From NCBI GenBank assembly GCA_031411235.1, contig JANOAR010000182.1:1-23639 (forward strand): a stretch of 23,639 bases of DNA, in the 5' to 3' direction. This DNA is from JANOAR01 sp031411235. GTDB lineage: Bacteria; Verrucomicrobiota; Verrucomicrobiia; Verrucomicrobiales; Verrucomicrobiaceae. Positions 20,601 through 22,187 of this stretch are shown here, piece after piece. The notes beneath the pieces are model-generated. The model made no database searches. It was not told the DNA's origin and saw only the letters and a program-made list of their open reading frames with translations. The position numbers and the translations under genes are program-made. Position 1 is the first letter of the stretch. Each line of letters starts with the position of its first letter.

Positions 20601-22015
20601 CGTTGCCAGCAGGTATCATCGGTGAGCTTTACAGCTATCAAGTCCTCACCGCCAGCGATGCCTTGAAAGCACCCACCAGCTTCACTGCCAGCGGCTTGCC
20701 AGCGGGCTTGAGCATCAGCAACACAGGCGTGATCAGCGGACGCCCCACCGCCTCTGCGACGGACAAAGCCATCAGCATCATCGCCAAAAACAGCGCAGGT
20801 AACAGCGTCGCTGAAGCCTGCACGATCACCATTTTATCGCTGCCAATCAGTCTCCCCGGCACCTACATCGCCAAGGGCTATCTCGATGGCCAAGGCACGC
20901 GCCTCGACATCACCTCCACCCCCGACGGAGCCTTCACCGCCAAATACACCGACCTCGCGGGCAGCGTCAGTGGCAAAGGCATTCTGACCGCTGCCATCGA
21001 CAACAGCGGGGCCACCCCCATCGCCTACTGGAGCGGCCCAGCGTCGCTGGTCATCAAAAACAAAGGCATCATCGACCTCGTCATCGACCTCCGGCCCAGC
21101 CAGCCCAATCGCATCACGGGCCTGTTCCTGGAGCACACCGGCCAGCAGCAGCGCGGCGATGCCGCAGGCTATCGCAGCCTCGGCACCAGCCTCATCGGCA
21201 GCACCGAATACGCCGCCTTCTACACCGCCCTGCTGCCCACACCCGCCGCCTTCATCGGCGACCAAGCCATCCCGCAGGGCAGCGGCTTAGCCAGTTTCAC
21301 CGTCGCCAGCACGGGCAAGCTGACCTTCGCAGGCAGCACCGCCGACGGTGTGAAATTCACCGCCGCCAGCTTCGTCGGCCCACAGGGTGAAGTCATCGTT
21401 TTCGCCGCCAGCAGCGCCACCCAAAGTCAACTCATCGGCTGCCCCAGCATCGGCAGCGACAACGCTCGTAGCCTCACTGGCACCCTCGCCTGGAGCAAAG
21501 CCACAGCTCTTGCCACCAGCAAAGACCGCACCTACCGCCAAGGCTTTGGCTGGCTAGACCTCCCCATCGTAGGCGGCAAATACACCGCTCCCGCTAAAGG
21601 CGAAGTCGTCATGGGCTTACCTCGACTTACGCCCGACAATGCCATCATCAGCTTCAGCCAAGGTGGCTTAGTTAGTGGTGACAGCCCCGCGCAGCTTTTC
21701 ACCATCGACGCCCCCAGCCTCACCAGCGCGGCGCAAAAAGTCACTCAACCGATTGTGAGTCCCACGCTCAATCCTGCCAAGACCACGTTCGCCTGCGTTG
21801 CGACCAAGGGCACTTTCAGCGGCACTACCACTATCGCAAACCCCATCACCACCCTCGCTCGTAAGGTCAGCTACCAAGGCATCATCACGCACAGCACTGT
21901 GGGCTATGAAGCAGGAGGCCATCTCCTCATTCCCCAGCTTCCTCAACCTGACCAGACCCTGAGCACCTCGCCGATGCTCAGCGGGCGCGTGGTGTTGGAG
22001 CGTGCCGTGCCGTAG
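383..22015 (+). CDS. Giant multidomain exoprotein: M36 metallopeptidase with eight RCC1 propellers, cadherin-like, Kelch, Calx-beta and Ig domains
   Basis: This 7,210-residue protein is predicted to be exported through its N-terminal hydrophobic segment (MKPLKPS, then an apolar stretch to about residue 24). Order of parts: fungalysin/thermolysin propeptide (about 100-260), M36 zinc peptidase (about 338-748), BACON-like Ig (750-857), MBG-like (858-940), RCC1 arrays at 941-1639, 1898-2593, 2981-3678 and 4071-4767 with Ig-type linkers between them, eight cadherin-like repeats (5130-5878), six Kelch repeats (5879-6313), FN3-like, Calx-beta, two Ig-like, He_PIG and a C-terminal module (6824-7210). 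The start is the first ATG after an in-frame stop at 347-349; no Shine-Dalgarno sequence precedes it. The frame has no internal stop over 21.6 kb. I see no LPXTG, PEP-CTERM or hydrophobic C-terminal anchor. The likely role is a surface or matrix protease-adhesin; domain identities are well supported, the biological function is inferred. Confidence 0.93.
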   Translation: MKPLKPSVIAALLVVGAAILVGYELYRRAKIADDSRSANNSHSVVKDSTGATPEPVPAVVASKPPEPRASTSVSVEGKRIAMGKRKVQPVDVRDVPSLAPGLEPMRKVALAALERSVPGVKVEFDAITGAPSYVQATGRFLTPPLAKGQPARAAVEAFIDEHAALFGHTAAALKTARVTREDVTAHNGMSTLVWNQQVNGVPVFKTIFKANVTRNGEIITLNDHFLASPVAQTSIAQATVNAPRAISLAAASVNDSVDEGSISGQGKATGAESRQSYMAKGLSDTIAQFTYMPMDASNVRAAWDVTTFSIANNEMFRIVVDAITGEVLYRTSLTSDISDASYRVFTSDSPSPFSPGYDTPNSTQPALVPRQLVTIQALNTTASPNGWINDGVTETLGNNVDAHTDTDANNSPDLPRPTSATRVFDFPLDLNLAPSTHKDASVTNLFYWSNIFHDRMYSLGFTETAGNFQTDNFGRGGLSNDAVQADAQDGSGTDNANFSTPADGSPGRMQMYLWTGPTPDRDGDFEMEVVLHELCHGVSNRLVGGGVGISANITGGMGEGWSDFYGLAMLAEASDDVNGTWARGAYSRYLISAGFTENYYYGGRRYPYSTNKLKNPLTLKDIDPTQASLHTGIPRHPFVGNVADQVHNMGNVWCVALWELRAKLITKHGFATGNELTLQLVTDGMKLSPANPNFLQARDGIIQADLVNNAAANSKELWAGFAKRGMGVSATAPVSSTSIGIFEAYDVPGDLAITPVAAASSLGLVGGPFSVNSFAYTLTNNGGVAAVWIAAKEQTWTDLSASGGTLAPGASTTVTWSLNTGANALGVGEQLDTLTITNSTTGFVHSRPLYLSISSTPVAQTITFPTLSPQLASAAPFTLTATASSGLAVTYSIVSGPATVSGSTLTLTGATGAVTVKASQAGSSIYTAAPDVLRTFVVGTGFQFAKVVTSQGGQFTYALKADGTLWTWGTAGNGNLADAASAHRITPTQIGSVTTWANITAGNNFGFGLRSDGSLWAWGFNFNGQLGDSTTAAKTAPTQIGAGSTWVAVSAGSFHTLAIKSDGTLWAWGLNTNGQLGNNSTTQSTTPVQVGVATNWASVSGGSSHSLGLTTTGELWAWGLNSSSQLGDGTTTQSLVPIRIGVATDWAEVLAAGSSSVARKTGGMLWAWGGNGSGQLGDGTFVTKTTPTQIGVDTTWTALAGGSNNTGGRKSDGTLWIAGNNTGGQLANGTTSSSSLPVQIGTATDWTSLSIGINHIAALRADGSIWAAGEAASFTGVQPRAMALASASTSVWTQMSGANGSFLAVRSDGTLWAWGLGTNYQLGNGSTSDLRALTQVGTATDWKQVSEGTNQFTMAVKTTGTLWGWGLNSTSQLGDGTTTTKTAVTQVGVATDWSLVSAGSGHTLAVKTTGTLWGWGSNGLGQVGDGTLVTKTTPTQIGSATNWAKISAGSSHSLAVKTDGTLWAWGGNNSNQLGDGTTTTQQSPVQIGVATTWSDVAACSGHSVGLRSDGTLWTWGQGTYGQMGSGSTANRTTPAQVGTDTNWAKIFAGYNQTIAIKSTGTLWICGQGNSGMLGDGGIANSTTLVQVGNDTGWSLAAGGIYTMSAVRNGTGFFTAGASAGARTMAGGRDSRVLAPVLPILSAQTFNSLTASYSTYQSPVNITTSSGLTPTVQVLSGPATASGNALTLTGNGTVVVLAYQYGDDAAWNAIPPTRISFTVGNALAVSFPTLGSTGLTSNGFDARNVVLAPTLGFAPTLGTALTLVNNTSSSAIIGTLPGIAQDGYLVMSFGGTSYGFRVDYLGGDGNDIVLTHEVTPQTISIAQVNPKEITDVPFAIGATSTGGLPVTLSVITGPASVAGNTLTLTGAAGAVTMKAAQAGNALFTAAPDVVFTFAVGSSVRFSAIASYNHTLAVGTNGWLWAWGNNSSNQLGDGATTSRYIPARIGTATDWLRVSAGSLHSLAVKNTGTLWAWGSNLNNQLGDGTTTTRTAPTQIGVVTTWAQVYSGRLHSIARRTDGTLWGWGLNTSGQTGDGTGVTKSVPTQIGVATDWASAAAGEDHGLAIKTNGTLWGWGSNSSGQVGDGTAVNKLGPVQIGTATNWSVVSAGQAHSLGVQSDGSLWAWGAGTSGQLGDGTSVSRTSPVRVGTASDWLSVLASPSYSRAIKTDGSLWVWGLNTSGQLADGTFINKTSPVRLGMASDWAAVSGGSTGYTMGLKSDGTLATFGDGATFGGHGLSPRAFGRAMAASSNQQVSTSATHTLVRRSDGTLWAFGTGTSGQLGNNVTLNSDPIQIGTVATWASVSSGNSFSGGIRSDGTLWMWGTNFSNQLGDGTTTTRFVPTQIGSAADWASIAPAPGGSHTLALKTGGTLWAWGSNSSSQLGDGTAVAKTVPTQIGSATDWSKLATGAAHSLAIKTDGTLWAWGLNSSNQLGDGTTTTRSVPTQIGIATDWAQVATFSNSSYALKSNGTLWAWSTNSSGQLGDGTTVSKTTPTQIGTDTDWLQITAGSSHASATKSNGSLWVWGLNSTGQLGDGTITQQNSPVRIGTSTGWVAVTGGSLHTIALRNDGSLWSAGNSGNFRLSSTSGRSPFAVAPVVPGLTAQTLNATPIGTNPYRFTASSGLPVQIALVSGQGTITGDEINLTGAVGAPVVVLIWQPGDEFAWNAVGPVEVTIGTLNPPTIESLAHANVSGSGADLTATANPNFGLTSVSFQYGTSPTLSTFSSSSSISMGSGNNSVTTAPIAISGLSQATTYYYRAVATSAGGTTTSSIQSFTTLLRDIVIEQPAASEIASGSTSDFGNVTMGSSGSLTFTVKNTVPGTAITLGTLLLSGADAASFSINTTGTNTSISGGTSTTFSVVFTPTISGARTALLTIPNNDPDENPFFINLTAVGAAIAGPGQSLVGPSSLPYRLASNGAFTLGYIATSGLAPTYSIVAGSASATVSGSTVTPTGVAGPVTIRIDQAGGSGYNAAAPVYRSFSIISDRFSKLAQGPTSDHALAIKTDGTLWAWGSNNFGELGNGGTTDSAVIIKIGVATTWNLVATGTDFSAAIRTDGTLWTWGLNTSGQLGDGTTITHSAPTQVGVLTTWASVVCGDNFMIARKTDGTLWTWGGNLNSQLGLGDTTNRSTPTQIGALTTWSAMAAGTSHVIARKTDGTLWAWGLNSSSQLGLGDTSTRSTPTQVGVSTSWNIKLGCAANSSFAIQSATSGALYAWGSNSSYLLGNGTTTTLTVPTLIGSTFTWSSILPGAGHAIATRSDGTLWAWGGSNTTGPAGFGDSSSRTSPTQLGTATDWAAATGTSLNSYALKTDGTLWSSGANNNLKLATPYVAPVAIASGVTAMSQGSSRSHFIRSDGTLWGMGSNFSDLGDGTTTRRPAPVQIGTATNWQSIAGGRQFALAIRSDGTLWGTGLNSLNQLGDGTTTTRLSFVQLGSSTWSKASAGGYHGLAIRSDGTLWAWGYNFYSQLGDGTTTTSSSPIQIGTGTDWQSIATGEYSSYALKTDGTLWAWGWNAFSQLGDGTTTNRSSPVQIGTATDWASLSAGTSHTLALKTNGTLWAWGNNSDGQLGNGTTTNLSVPTQIGSATDWTAIQGSDVNSIARKVDGSLWVVGRNTFAQLNDSTVTSRSTFIQLGTHNAWSTLASGRGTHILATTADGTLWGVGNNADSQLGSNARLISALDYAHPGTTTQAITFPTVNIPGYGNPYTLNATTTSGLPVSYILASGPASISNGNLLTVTGPGTVKLLAYQNGDLPTWQAAPVVQAVLTAPVPAPVFTSIAANSITDTTVSLAAQVTPNGATTSLVWQYGTDPTLAIFTATSPQNIGASTTTISPTPTALSGLALGTTYYYRAIATHYSGTATTSIQSFATLTPDIAVEQPVDTPLTSGSSTVDFGIVTLGTPATLTFTLRNTVASTTLALGGMSLSGSDASFFSLGTTGTSTSLVGISSTTFTLTFIPSSLGARSATLNLPSNDPDESPFTLALTAAGIVSAAPVQTLNGPATLVPRFLTGGVFTLPAFYATSGLAVSYEIVAGAGSASLSGSTVTPLASGPVTIKITQAGGSGYDAAAPIYRSFVVIEGQFVKLAQGSQANHMLGIKADGTLWAWGNNLNYQCGDGTTTIRRAPVQISAATNWVSATVGTFASAAVRSDGTLWAWGFGSTGMLGTGDLLDRTTPTQIGSATTWASVSMGSNFSLATRTDGTLWAWGINVNNQLGDGTSTTRTSPVQIGVLTTWASVSAGNLHSLATKTDGTLWAWGSNSSGQLGDGSVTTRTVPTQIGAITTWSKVAATTTSSYAIRSDGTLWAWGLNSSYQLGDGTTTLRLSPVQIGTATNWQTVSAGSAHAQATRSDGSLWSWSNSGNGQNAVGNTGLRSTPARVGTDNDWISVTCFSNSSIAIKANGTLHGAGANFFGNIAYPKSFPASITSGGIRSASVGTFGTHFIRNDGTLWAVGTNLNGDLGDGTILPRLQPLQIGIATNWQTLGGGSLHFLAIKTDGTLWAAGSNSSSQLGDGTTTTRLSLVQIGAATTWAKAAAGTSHSLGIRSDGTLWAWGLNSSGQLGDGSFTLRSAPVQIGTATDWASITCGPSHTLATKTNGTLWAWGSNASSQLGDGTTTSRSAPLQIGTANDWASVSTGTSHTLAIKTTGTLWAWGLNSASQLGDGTTTNRTTPVQIGTANDWVAVRGGSVHSIAKKASGELWSWGSNLNSALGNAIENTSTVPVRVNLASTWDQIGSGISSFTLATTTDGTLWGWGFNADAQFSSTARMDSNLEYVHPTIATQAITFPNPTVTAYNTPIPLTAAASSGLPISYLVSGPASVNASNQLIVTGPGSVKLLAYQNGERPAWHNAIIAQASIANEIAIFDGTLAGTELQNSTGSVDFGIATVGSSSSARTFSISNMGNTPLNIASIYATSEWTVNTSSTASSIAPGASTTFTASFAPSSSGNRVGSLFITSDDSDEPAFSIATSGYAMLPQTITFGSIAQQSCGTPLVLGATASSGLAVNYAITAGSGFASLVGNTLTFTGAGDVTIQATQDGNATYAAALPVSQTFAVVKGNQVITYDPAVPSTISFSSSVPLVATSSRSLTPVVFSLISGPGNLTSNNLSFTAPGDIIVRASQAGDAMFNPAFTDKTIAAFNTAPVAANGTASGDEDAASITGNASATDAQGTALSYVTIAEPAHGTVSLNATTGAFSYTPALNYNGPDSFTFKANDGLADSNIATISITVAAVNDAPIASNAAASGDEDATSIIGTAVASDVDTATTLSFAKVSEPTHGSVSINASTGAFSYIPTANYHGSDSFTIKVNDGLLDSNTATVSITINSVNDIPVATGAAIAGDEDAASITGSVTATDADSDAVLTFAKVSEPAHGTATLNTTTGALIYTPAHDYNGSDSFTVKANDGTADSNIATVSITINAINDAPIVINGAASGDEDVSIIGTLSGSDVDAGTTLTFIKVTNPSHGSVVITGNSYTYTPTLDYNGTDSFTFKANDGLLDSNIATITLTLGVINDAPIATSASAAGDEDNAIAGTLVASDVDEDTLSFIKVADPAHGSVTINAATGAYTYTPATNYNGPDSFTFKTNDGLADSNIATITLSITAVNDAPVANALALSGNEDATSITGTATGSDIESSPLTFAKVTEPAHGTASINAISGAIIYIPALNYNGSDSFTFKTNDGALDSAPAIVSLSIGMVNDAPVTSDSSITTNEDTDTSGQLIATDIDGDTLVFTAVTLPTKGSLSVNASTGAYTYHPFQNQTGSDSFTFKTNDGTSDSNVATVSITLTPVNDAPVAQDGNASGTMNDRIDSKLHATDIETATLALTFAIVTPPAHGSVALAQPVATTDSSEPFATFAYQPTPGYTGSDSFTFKANDGTADSNIATVTINLDPNVPNWTWRAGSNLTNVKGSATAPGARDEAATWSDASGRFYLFGGRGYGLTTGPGYLNDLWRYDPATNGWSKLGGSDEPNAAGNYGTTGIAAPTNVPGARSASATWYDPTTDTLWLFGGAGIDANNTAGSLADLWKYQPSTQQWTFVSGDPAANSSGLYFPNAPFNNSNQPGARDSAAAWRDAKTGLLYLFGGFGRTNLSLTNGQLCDHWSYNPTTNLWVWLNDSIAKHSNDLNLPGIYGTQGTASTNNNPGARSDAAAWTDKLGRCWLFGGAGYGATGSAGTLADLWLYDPTRNAWAWISSPTTTSAPGLYGSLGQTSATSRPGSRANPTTWVDAAGDLWLFGGYGSATTAASGHLDDVWRYNLSTRAWTWMKGQTAINKLASYGSLNTASTTNTPGSRRSAAAFTDATGNLWLFGGSNGSKLNNDLWQFDLPAVPVVQTLATTAYTSGYPDPVPGPVTRVLNGSVNSQGLPVSTGFRVSTVADFSSGEGFSLPFITASAGSSAAAFSDLTGLLPGVTYYVQAYATTAAGTGYGSVVCYSTAGTATPPVISFGDAFSVSLTEAADRITSPLSGSGTGGSQPSFTVAGGSVRVHVYLDVPAPADISLPFTLQASVSGGVHFTAPTSPLLIKAGATIADIVIPIIDDTIIEPTNTLTLTLSSPASGATLGSGTSVTLVIKDNDIAPVITTPQQSQFLVAGSAATYLSVSASGSDPKTYQWSKNGTAIAKATSSWLALPSTAASLGSYTVSVTNPVGSATSSVAEISLITVADSLVSKAPGSSLTLTATASSPSALGYEWRKGDASTFTIVPTSTTKTLLLSNLSAADTGDYYCHVSTATGTTHDTGVTTLAVVTLKPEIAPITALPAGIIGELYSYQVLTASDALKAPTSFTASGLPAGLSISNTGVISGRPTASATDKAISIIAKNSAGNSVAEACTITILSLPISLPGTYIAKGYLDGQGTRLDITSTPDGAFTAKYTDLAGSVSGKGILTAAIDNSGATPIAYWSGPASLVIKNKGIIDLVIDLRPSQPNRITGLFLEHTGQQQRGDAAGYRSLGTSLIGSTEYAAFYTALLPTPAAFIGDQAIPQGSGLASFTVASTGKLTFAGSTADGVKFTAASFVGPQGEVIVFAASSATQSQLIGCPSIGSDNARSLTGTLAWSKATALATSKDRTYRQGFGWLDLPIVGGKYTAPAKGEVVMGLPRLTPDNAIISFSQGGLVSGDSPAQLFTIDAPSLTSAAQKVTQPIVSPTLNPAKTTFACVATKGTFSGTTTIANPITTLARKVSYQGIITHSTVGYEAGGHLLIPQLPQPDQTLSTSPMLSGRVVLERAVP
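2630..3202 (+). other. BACON-like Ig domain and MBG-like domain
   Basis: Residues 750-857 follow the pattern of a BACON-like Ig domain: a tryptophan, then GGTLAPGASTTVTWSL, ALGVGEQLDTLTITN and a final RPLYLSI strand. Residues 858-940 are an MBG-like module (QTITFPTL, ASSGLAVTYSIVSGPATVSG, LTLTGATGAVTVKASQAG, Y-AAP). Versions of this second module recur before or after every RCC1 array, so it seems to be the standard spacer of this protein. These are beta-sandwich spacers with no catalytic residues visible. Confidence 0.75.
3203..5299 (+). repeat. RCC1 array 1: 14 units, two seven-bladed propellers
   Basis: Residues 941-1639 consist of 14 units of about 50 residues with the RCC1 pattern W-x-x-V-S-A-G-x-x-H-x-L-A-x-K-x-D-G-T-L-W-A-W-G, then N-x-x-x-QLGDGTT and P-T-QIG. 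Units 7 (after IWAAG) and 14 (after FFTAG) lack the QLGDGT loop and end the two propellers, 3203-4255 and 4256-5299. Codon choice here favours G-ending codons (ACG, CTG, GTG), unlike arrays 3 and 4. RCC1 propellers bind proteins in known cases such as BLIP-II; the ligand here is unknown. Confidence 0.92.
5300..6073 (+). other. Linker 1: MBG-like, GGDGND beta module, MBG-like
   Basis: An MBG-like domain (about 5303-5539, AQTFNSL to ISFTVG) is followed by a module at 5540-5818 ending in SYGFRVDYLGGDGNDIVLT. That ending matches a C-terminal strand motif found in autotransporter-associated beta-strand repeat proteins (GGDGNDVVLT type). A second MBG-like domain (5819-6073) leads into the next propeller. 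The GGDGND module occurs only in this linker. Confidence 0.65.
6074..8161 (+). repeat. RCC1 array 2: 14 units, two seven-bladed propellers
   Basis: Residues 1898-2593 hold 14 RCC1 units. Unit 7 (DGTLATFGDG, then no QLGDGT) closes the first propeller (6074-7123) and unit 14 (SLWSAGNSGNF) closes the second (7124-8161). Unit 8 begins with QQVSTS in place of the usual tryptophan. Synonymous codon use is intermediate between array 1 and arrays 3 and 4. Confidence 0.92.
8162..9322 (+). other. Linker 2: MBG-like, FN3-like, choice-of-anchor-D (ASH), MBG-like
   Basis: The MBG-like domain occupies 8162-8398. The FN3-like domain (8399-8701) shows VSFQYGTSPTL and the ATTYYYRAVATSAGGT motif. The choice-of-anchor-D/ASH domain (8702-9055) shows DFGNVTMGSSGSLTFTVKN, LSGADAASFSI, TFSVVFTP and NNDPDENPF. 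A second MBG-like domain (9056-9322) ends in YNAAAPVYRSF. Linker 3 has the same domain order. Confidence 0.75.
9323..11416 (+). repeat. RCC1 array 3: 14 units, two seven-bladed propellers
   Basis: Residues 2981-3678 hold 14 RCC1 units forming propellers at 9323-10378 and 10379-11416. Unit 7 (TLWSSGANNNL) and unit 14 (LWGVGNNADSQLGSN, ending LDYAHPG) are the degenerate closing units. Threonine runs are mostly ACC, giving long CACC tracts at the DNA level. Units 3, 4 and 6 carry small insertions (QLGLGDT and GPAGFGD variants). Confidence 0.92.
11417..12592 (+). other. Linker 3: MBG-like, FN3-like, choice-of-anchor-D (ASH), MBG-like
   Basis: Domain order repeats linker 2: MBG-like (11417-11665, TQAITFPTV to VKLLAYQNGD), FN3-like (11666-11974, LVWQYGTDPTL and TTYYYRAIAT), ASH (11975-12319, VDFGIVTLG, LTFTLRN, SNDPDESPF) and MBG-like (12320-12592, GYDAAAPIYRSF). 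Residue-level similarity to linker 2 is plain in the FN3 and ASH parts. Confidence 0.75.
12593..14683 (+). repeat. RCC1 array 4: 14 units, two seven-bladed propellers
   Basis: Residues 4071-4767 hold 14 RCC1 units forming propellers at 12593-13639 and 13640-14683. Unit 7 (TLHGAGANFFGN) and unit 14 (LWGWGFNADAQFSS, ending LEYVHPT) are degenerate. Opening (FVKLAQGS) and closing (LEYVHP) sequences closely match those of array 3 (FSKLAQGP and LDYAHP), so arrays 3 and 4 look like the most recent duplication pair. Confidence 0.92.
14684..15769 (+). other. Linker 4: MBG-like, choice-of-anchor-D (ASH), two MBG-like domains
   Basis: The first MBG-like domain (14684-14920) closely matches that of linker 3 (TQAITFP, VKLLAYQNG). 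The FN3-like domain present in linkers 2 and 3 is absent. An ASH domain follows (14921-15268: VDFGIATVGSSSSARTFSI, APGASTTFTASFAP, SDDSDEPAF), then two MBG-like domains (15269-15517, QTITFGSI, and 15518-15769, NQVITYDP). Confidence 0.72.
15770..18016 (+). repeat. Eight tandem cadherin-like (tandem-95/Ig-like) repeats
   Basis: Residues 5130-5878 hold eight repeats of about 93 residues. The consensus is APxAxxxxASGDEDAxSITGxxxASDxD, then FxKVxEPAHGSVxIN, TGAxxYTP, NYNGxDSFTFKxNDG, DSNIATxxITxxxVND. The acidic GDED, DVD and NDG..DS positions suit calcium-dependent cadherin-like folds that give rigid extracellular stalks. The DSFTFK segment is also strongly conserved at DNA level. Repeat 8 has lost GDED (it reads GTMNDR) and carries an insertion of about ten residues after SVALAQP. 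Confidence 0.88.
18017..19321 (+). repeat. Kelch-type propeller, six repeats
   Basis: Residues 5879-6313 carry six repeats of about 72 residues. Each has PGAR (or PGSR), an alanine-rich strand with W or F and D, then YLFGG or WLFGG, a loop with G-x-L-x-D-L/H-W, Y-x-P-x-T and a closing W. The six LFGG motifs are followed by RGYG, AGID, FGRT, AGYG, YGSA and SNGS. Six repeats would form one closed six-bladed propeller, distinct in type from the RCC1 propellers upstream. Binding of a polysaccharide or protein is possible; no catalytic residues are evident. Confidence 0.87.
19322..20851 (+). other. FN3-like, Calx-beta, two Ig-like domains and a He_PIG domain
   Basis: The FN3-like domain (19322-19654) ends with GVTYYVQAYATTAAGTGYG. 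The Calx-beta domain (19655-20065) shows SVSLTEAAD, a central TIADIVIPIIDD, then TNTLTLTLSSP and VTLVIKDND, the acidic residues expected to bind calcium. Ig-like 1 (20066-20311) has TYQWSKNGTAI and GSYTVSVTNPVGSA. Ig-like 2 (20312-20575) has YEWRKGD and ADTGDYYCHVS. He_PIG (20576-20851) has GELYSYQV, ASGLPAGLSISNTGVISGRPT and AKNSAGNS. Confidence 0.8.
20852..22015 (+). other. C-terminal beta-rich module, verrucomicrobial exoprotein type
   Basis: Residues 6824-7210 start with GTYIAKGYLDGQGTRLDIT, pass through GSGLASFTVASTGKLTFAG and TADGVKFTAAS, RSLTGTLAWSK, YRQGFGWLDLP and end with ATKGTFSG, KVSYQGIITH and SGRVVLERAVP. I recall this order of motifs at the C-termini of many large secreted verrucomicrobial proteins. 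There is no terminal hydrophobic helix and no basic tail, so it is not a typical sortase, PEP-CTERM or exosortase signal. It may be an attachment or secretion module, but that is unproven. Confidence 0.5.
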
Positions 22016-22065
22016 TCCAAGGTAGCCCCTGCTTAGCCAAGCTCTCGGCAGTGCTCGCGACTGAG

Positions 22066-22081
22066 TTCGACTCTAGTCGAA
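22066..22081. other. Intergenic hairpin 1
   Basis: TTCGAC (22066-22071) and GTCGAA (22076-22081) form a perfect 6-bp stem around TCTA, 51 bases after the giant gene's stop codon. It is the first of three hairpins in this spacer and lacks a T-tract. Confidence 0.45.
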
Positions 22082-22086
22082 TCCAC

Positions 22087-22110
22087 TGCTCGCGCATCAT
22101 TGCGCGGGCG
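22087..22110 (+). terminator. Intergenic hairpin 2, the strongest, terminator-like
   Basis: GCTCGCGCA (22088-22096) pairs with TGCGCGGGC (22101-22109) around TCAT: nine pairs including one G-U, extendable by a further wobble. The stem is G+C-rich and sits 72-95 bases after the giant gene's stop. No T-tract follows (the next bases are TATGAAAAA), so this is not a textbook intrinsic terminator; it could still end transcription weakly or protect the 3' end of the 21.6-kb transcript. Confidence 0.45.
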
Positions 22111-22130
22111 TATGAAAAACGAGATGCCAA

Positions 22131-22146
22131 GCCCTGCTTTCAGGGC
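22131..22146 (+). other. Intergenic hairpin 3, upstream of sufS
   Basis: GCCCTG (22131-22136) and CAGGGC (22141-22146) form a perfect 6-bp stem around CTTT, ending 41 bases before the sufS start codon. It may be part of a terminator cluster or of the sufS leader. Between it and the ATG lie repeated TTCATC motifs and no Shine-Dalgarno sequence. Confidence 0.4.
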
Positions 22147-22187
22147 ATTCATCACGCATCCTTCATCCTTCATCATTTCTTCCGCCC

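Noticed and set aside
383..22015. Possibility that the giant frame is several genes fused by error
   Set aside because: No stop, frameshift or internal start with leader was found over 21.6 kb, and domain order and linkers are consistent throughout; kept only as an assembly caution.
21900..22015. C-terminal sorting signal (LPXTG, PEP-CTERM, T9SS type)
   Set aside because: The end of the protein lacks an LPXTG or PEP motif, a hydrophobic helix, a basic tail and the T9SS strand motifs.
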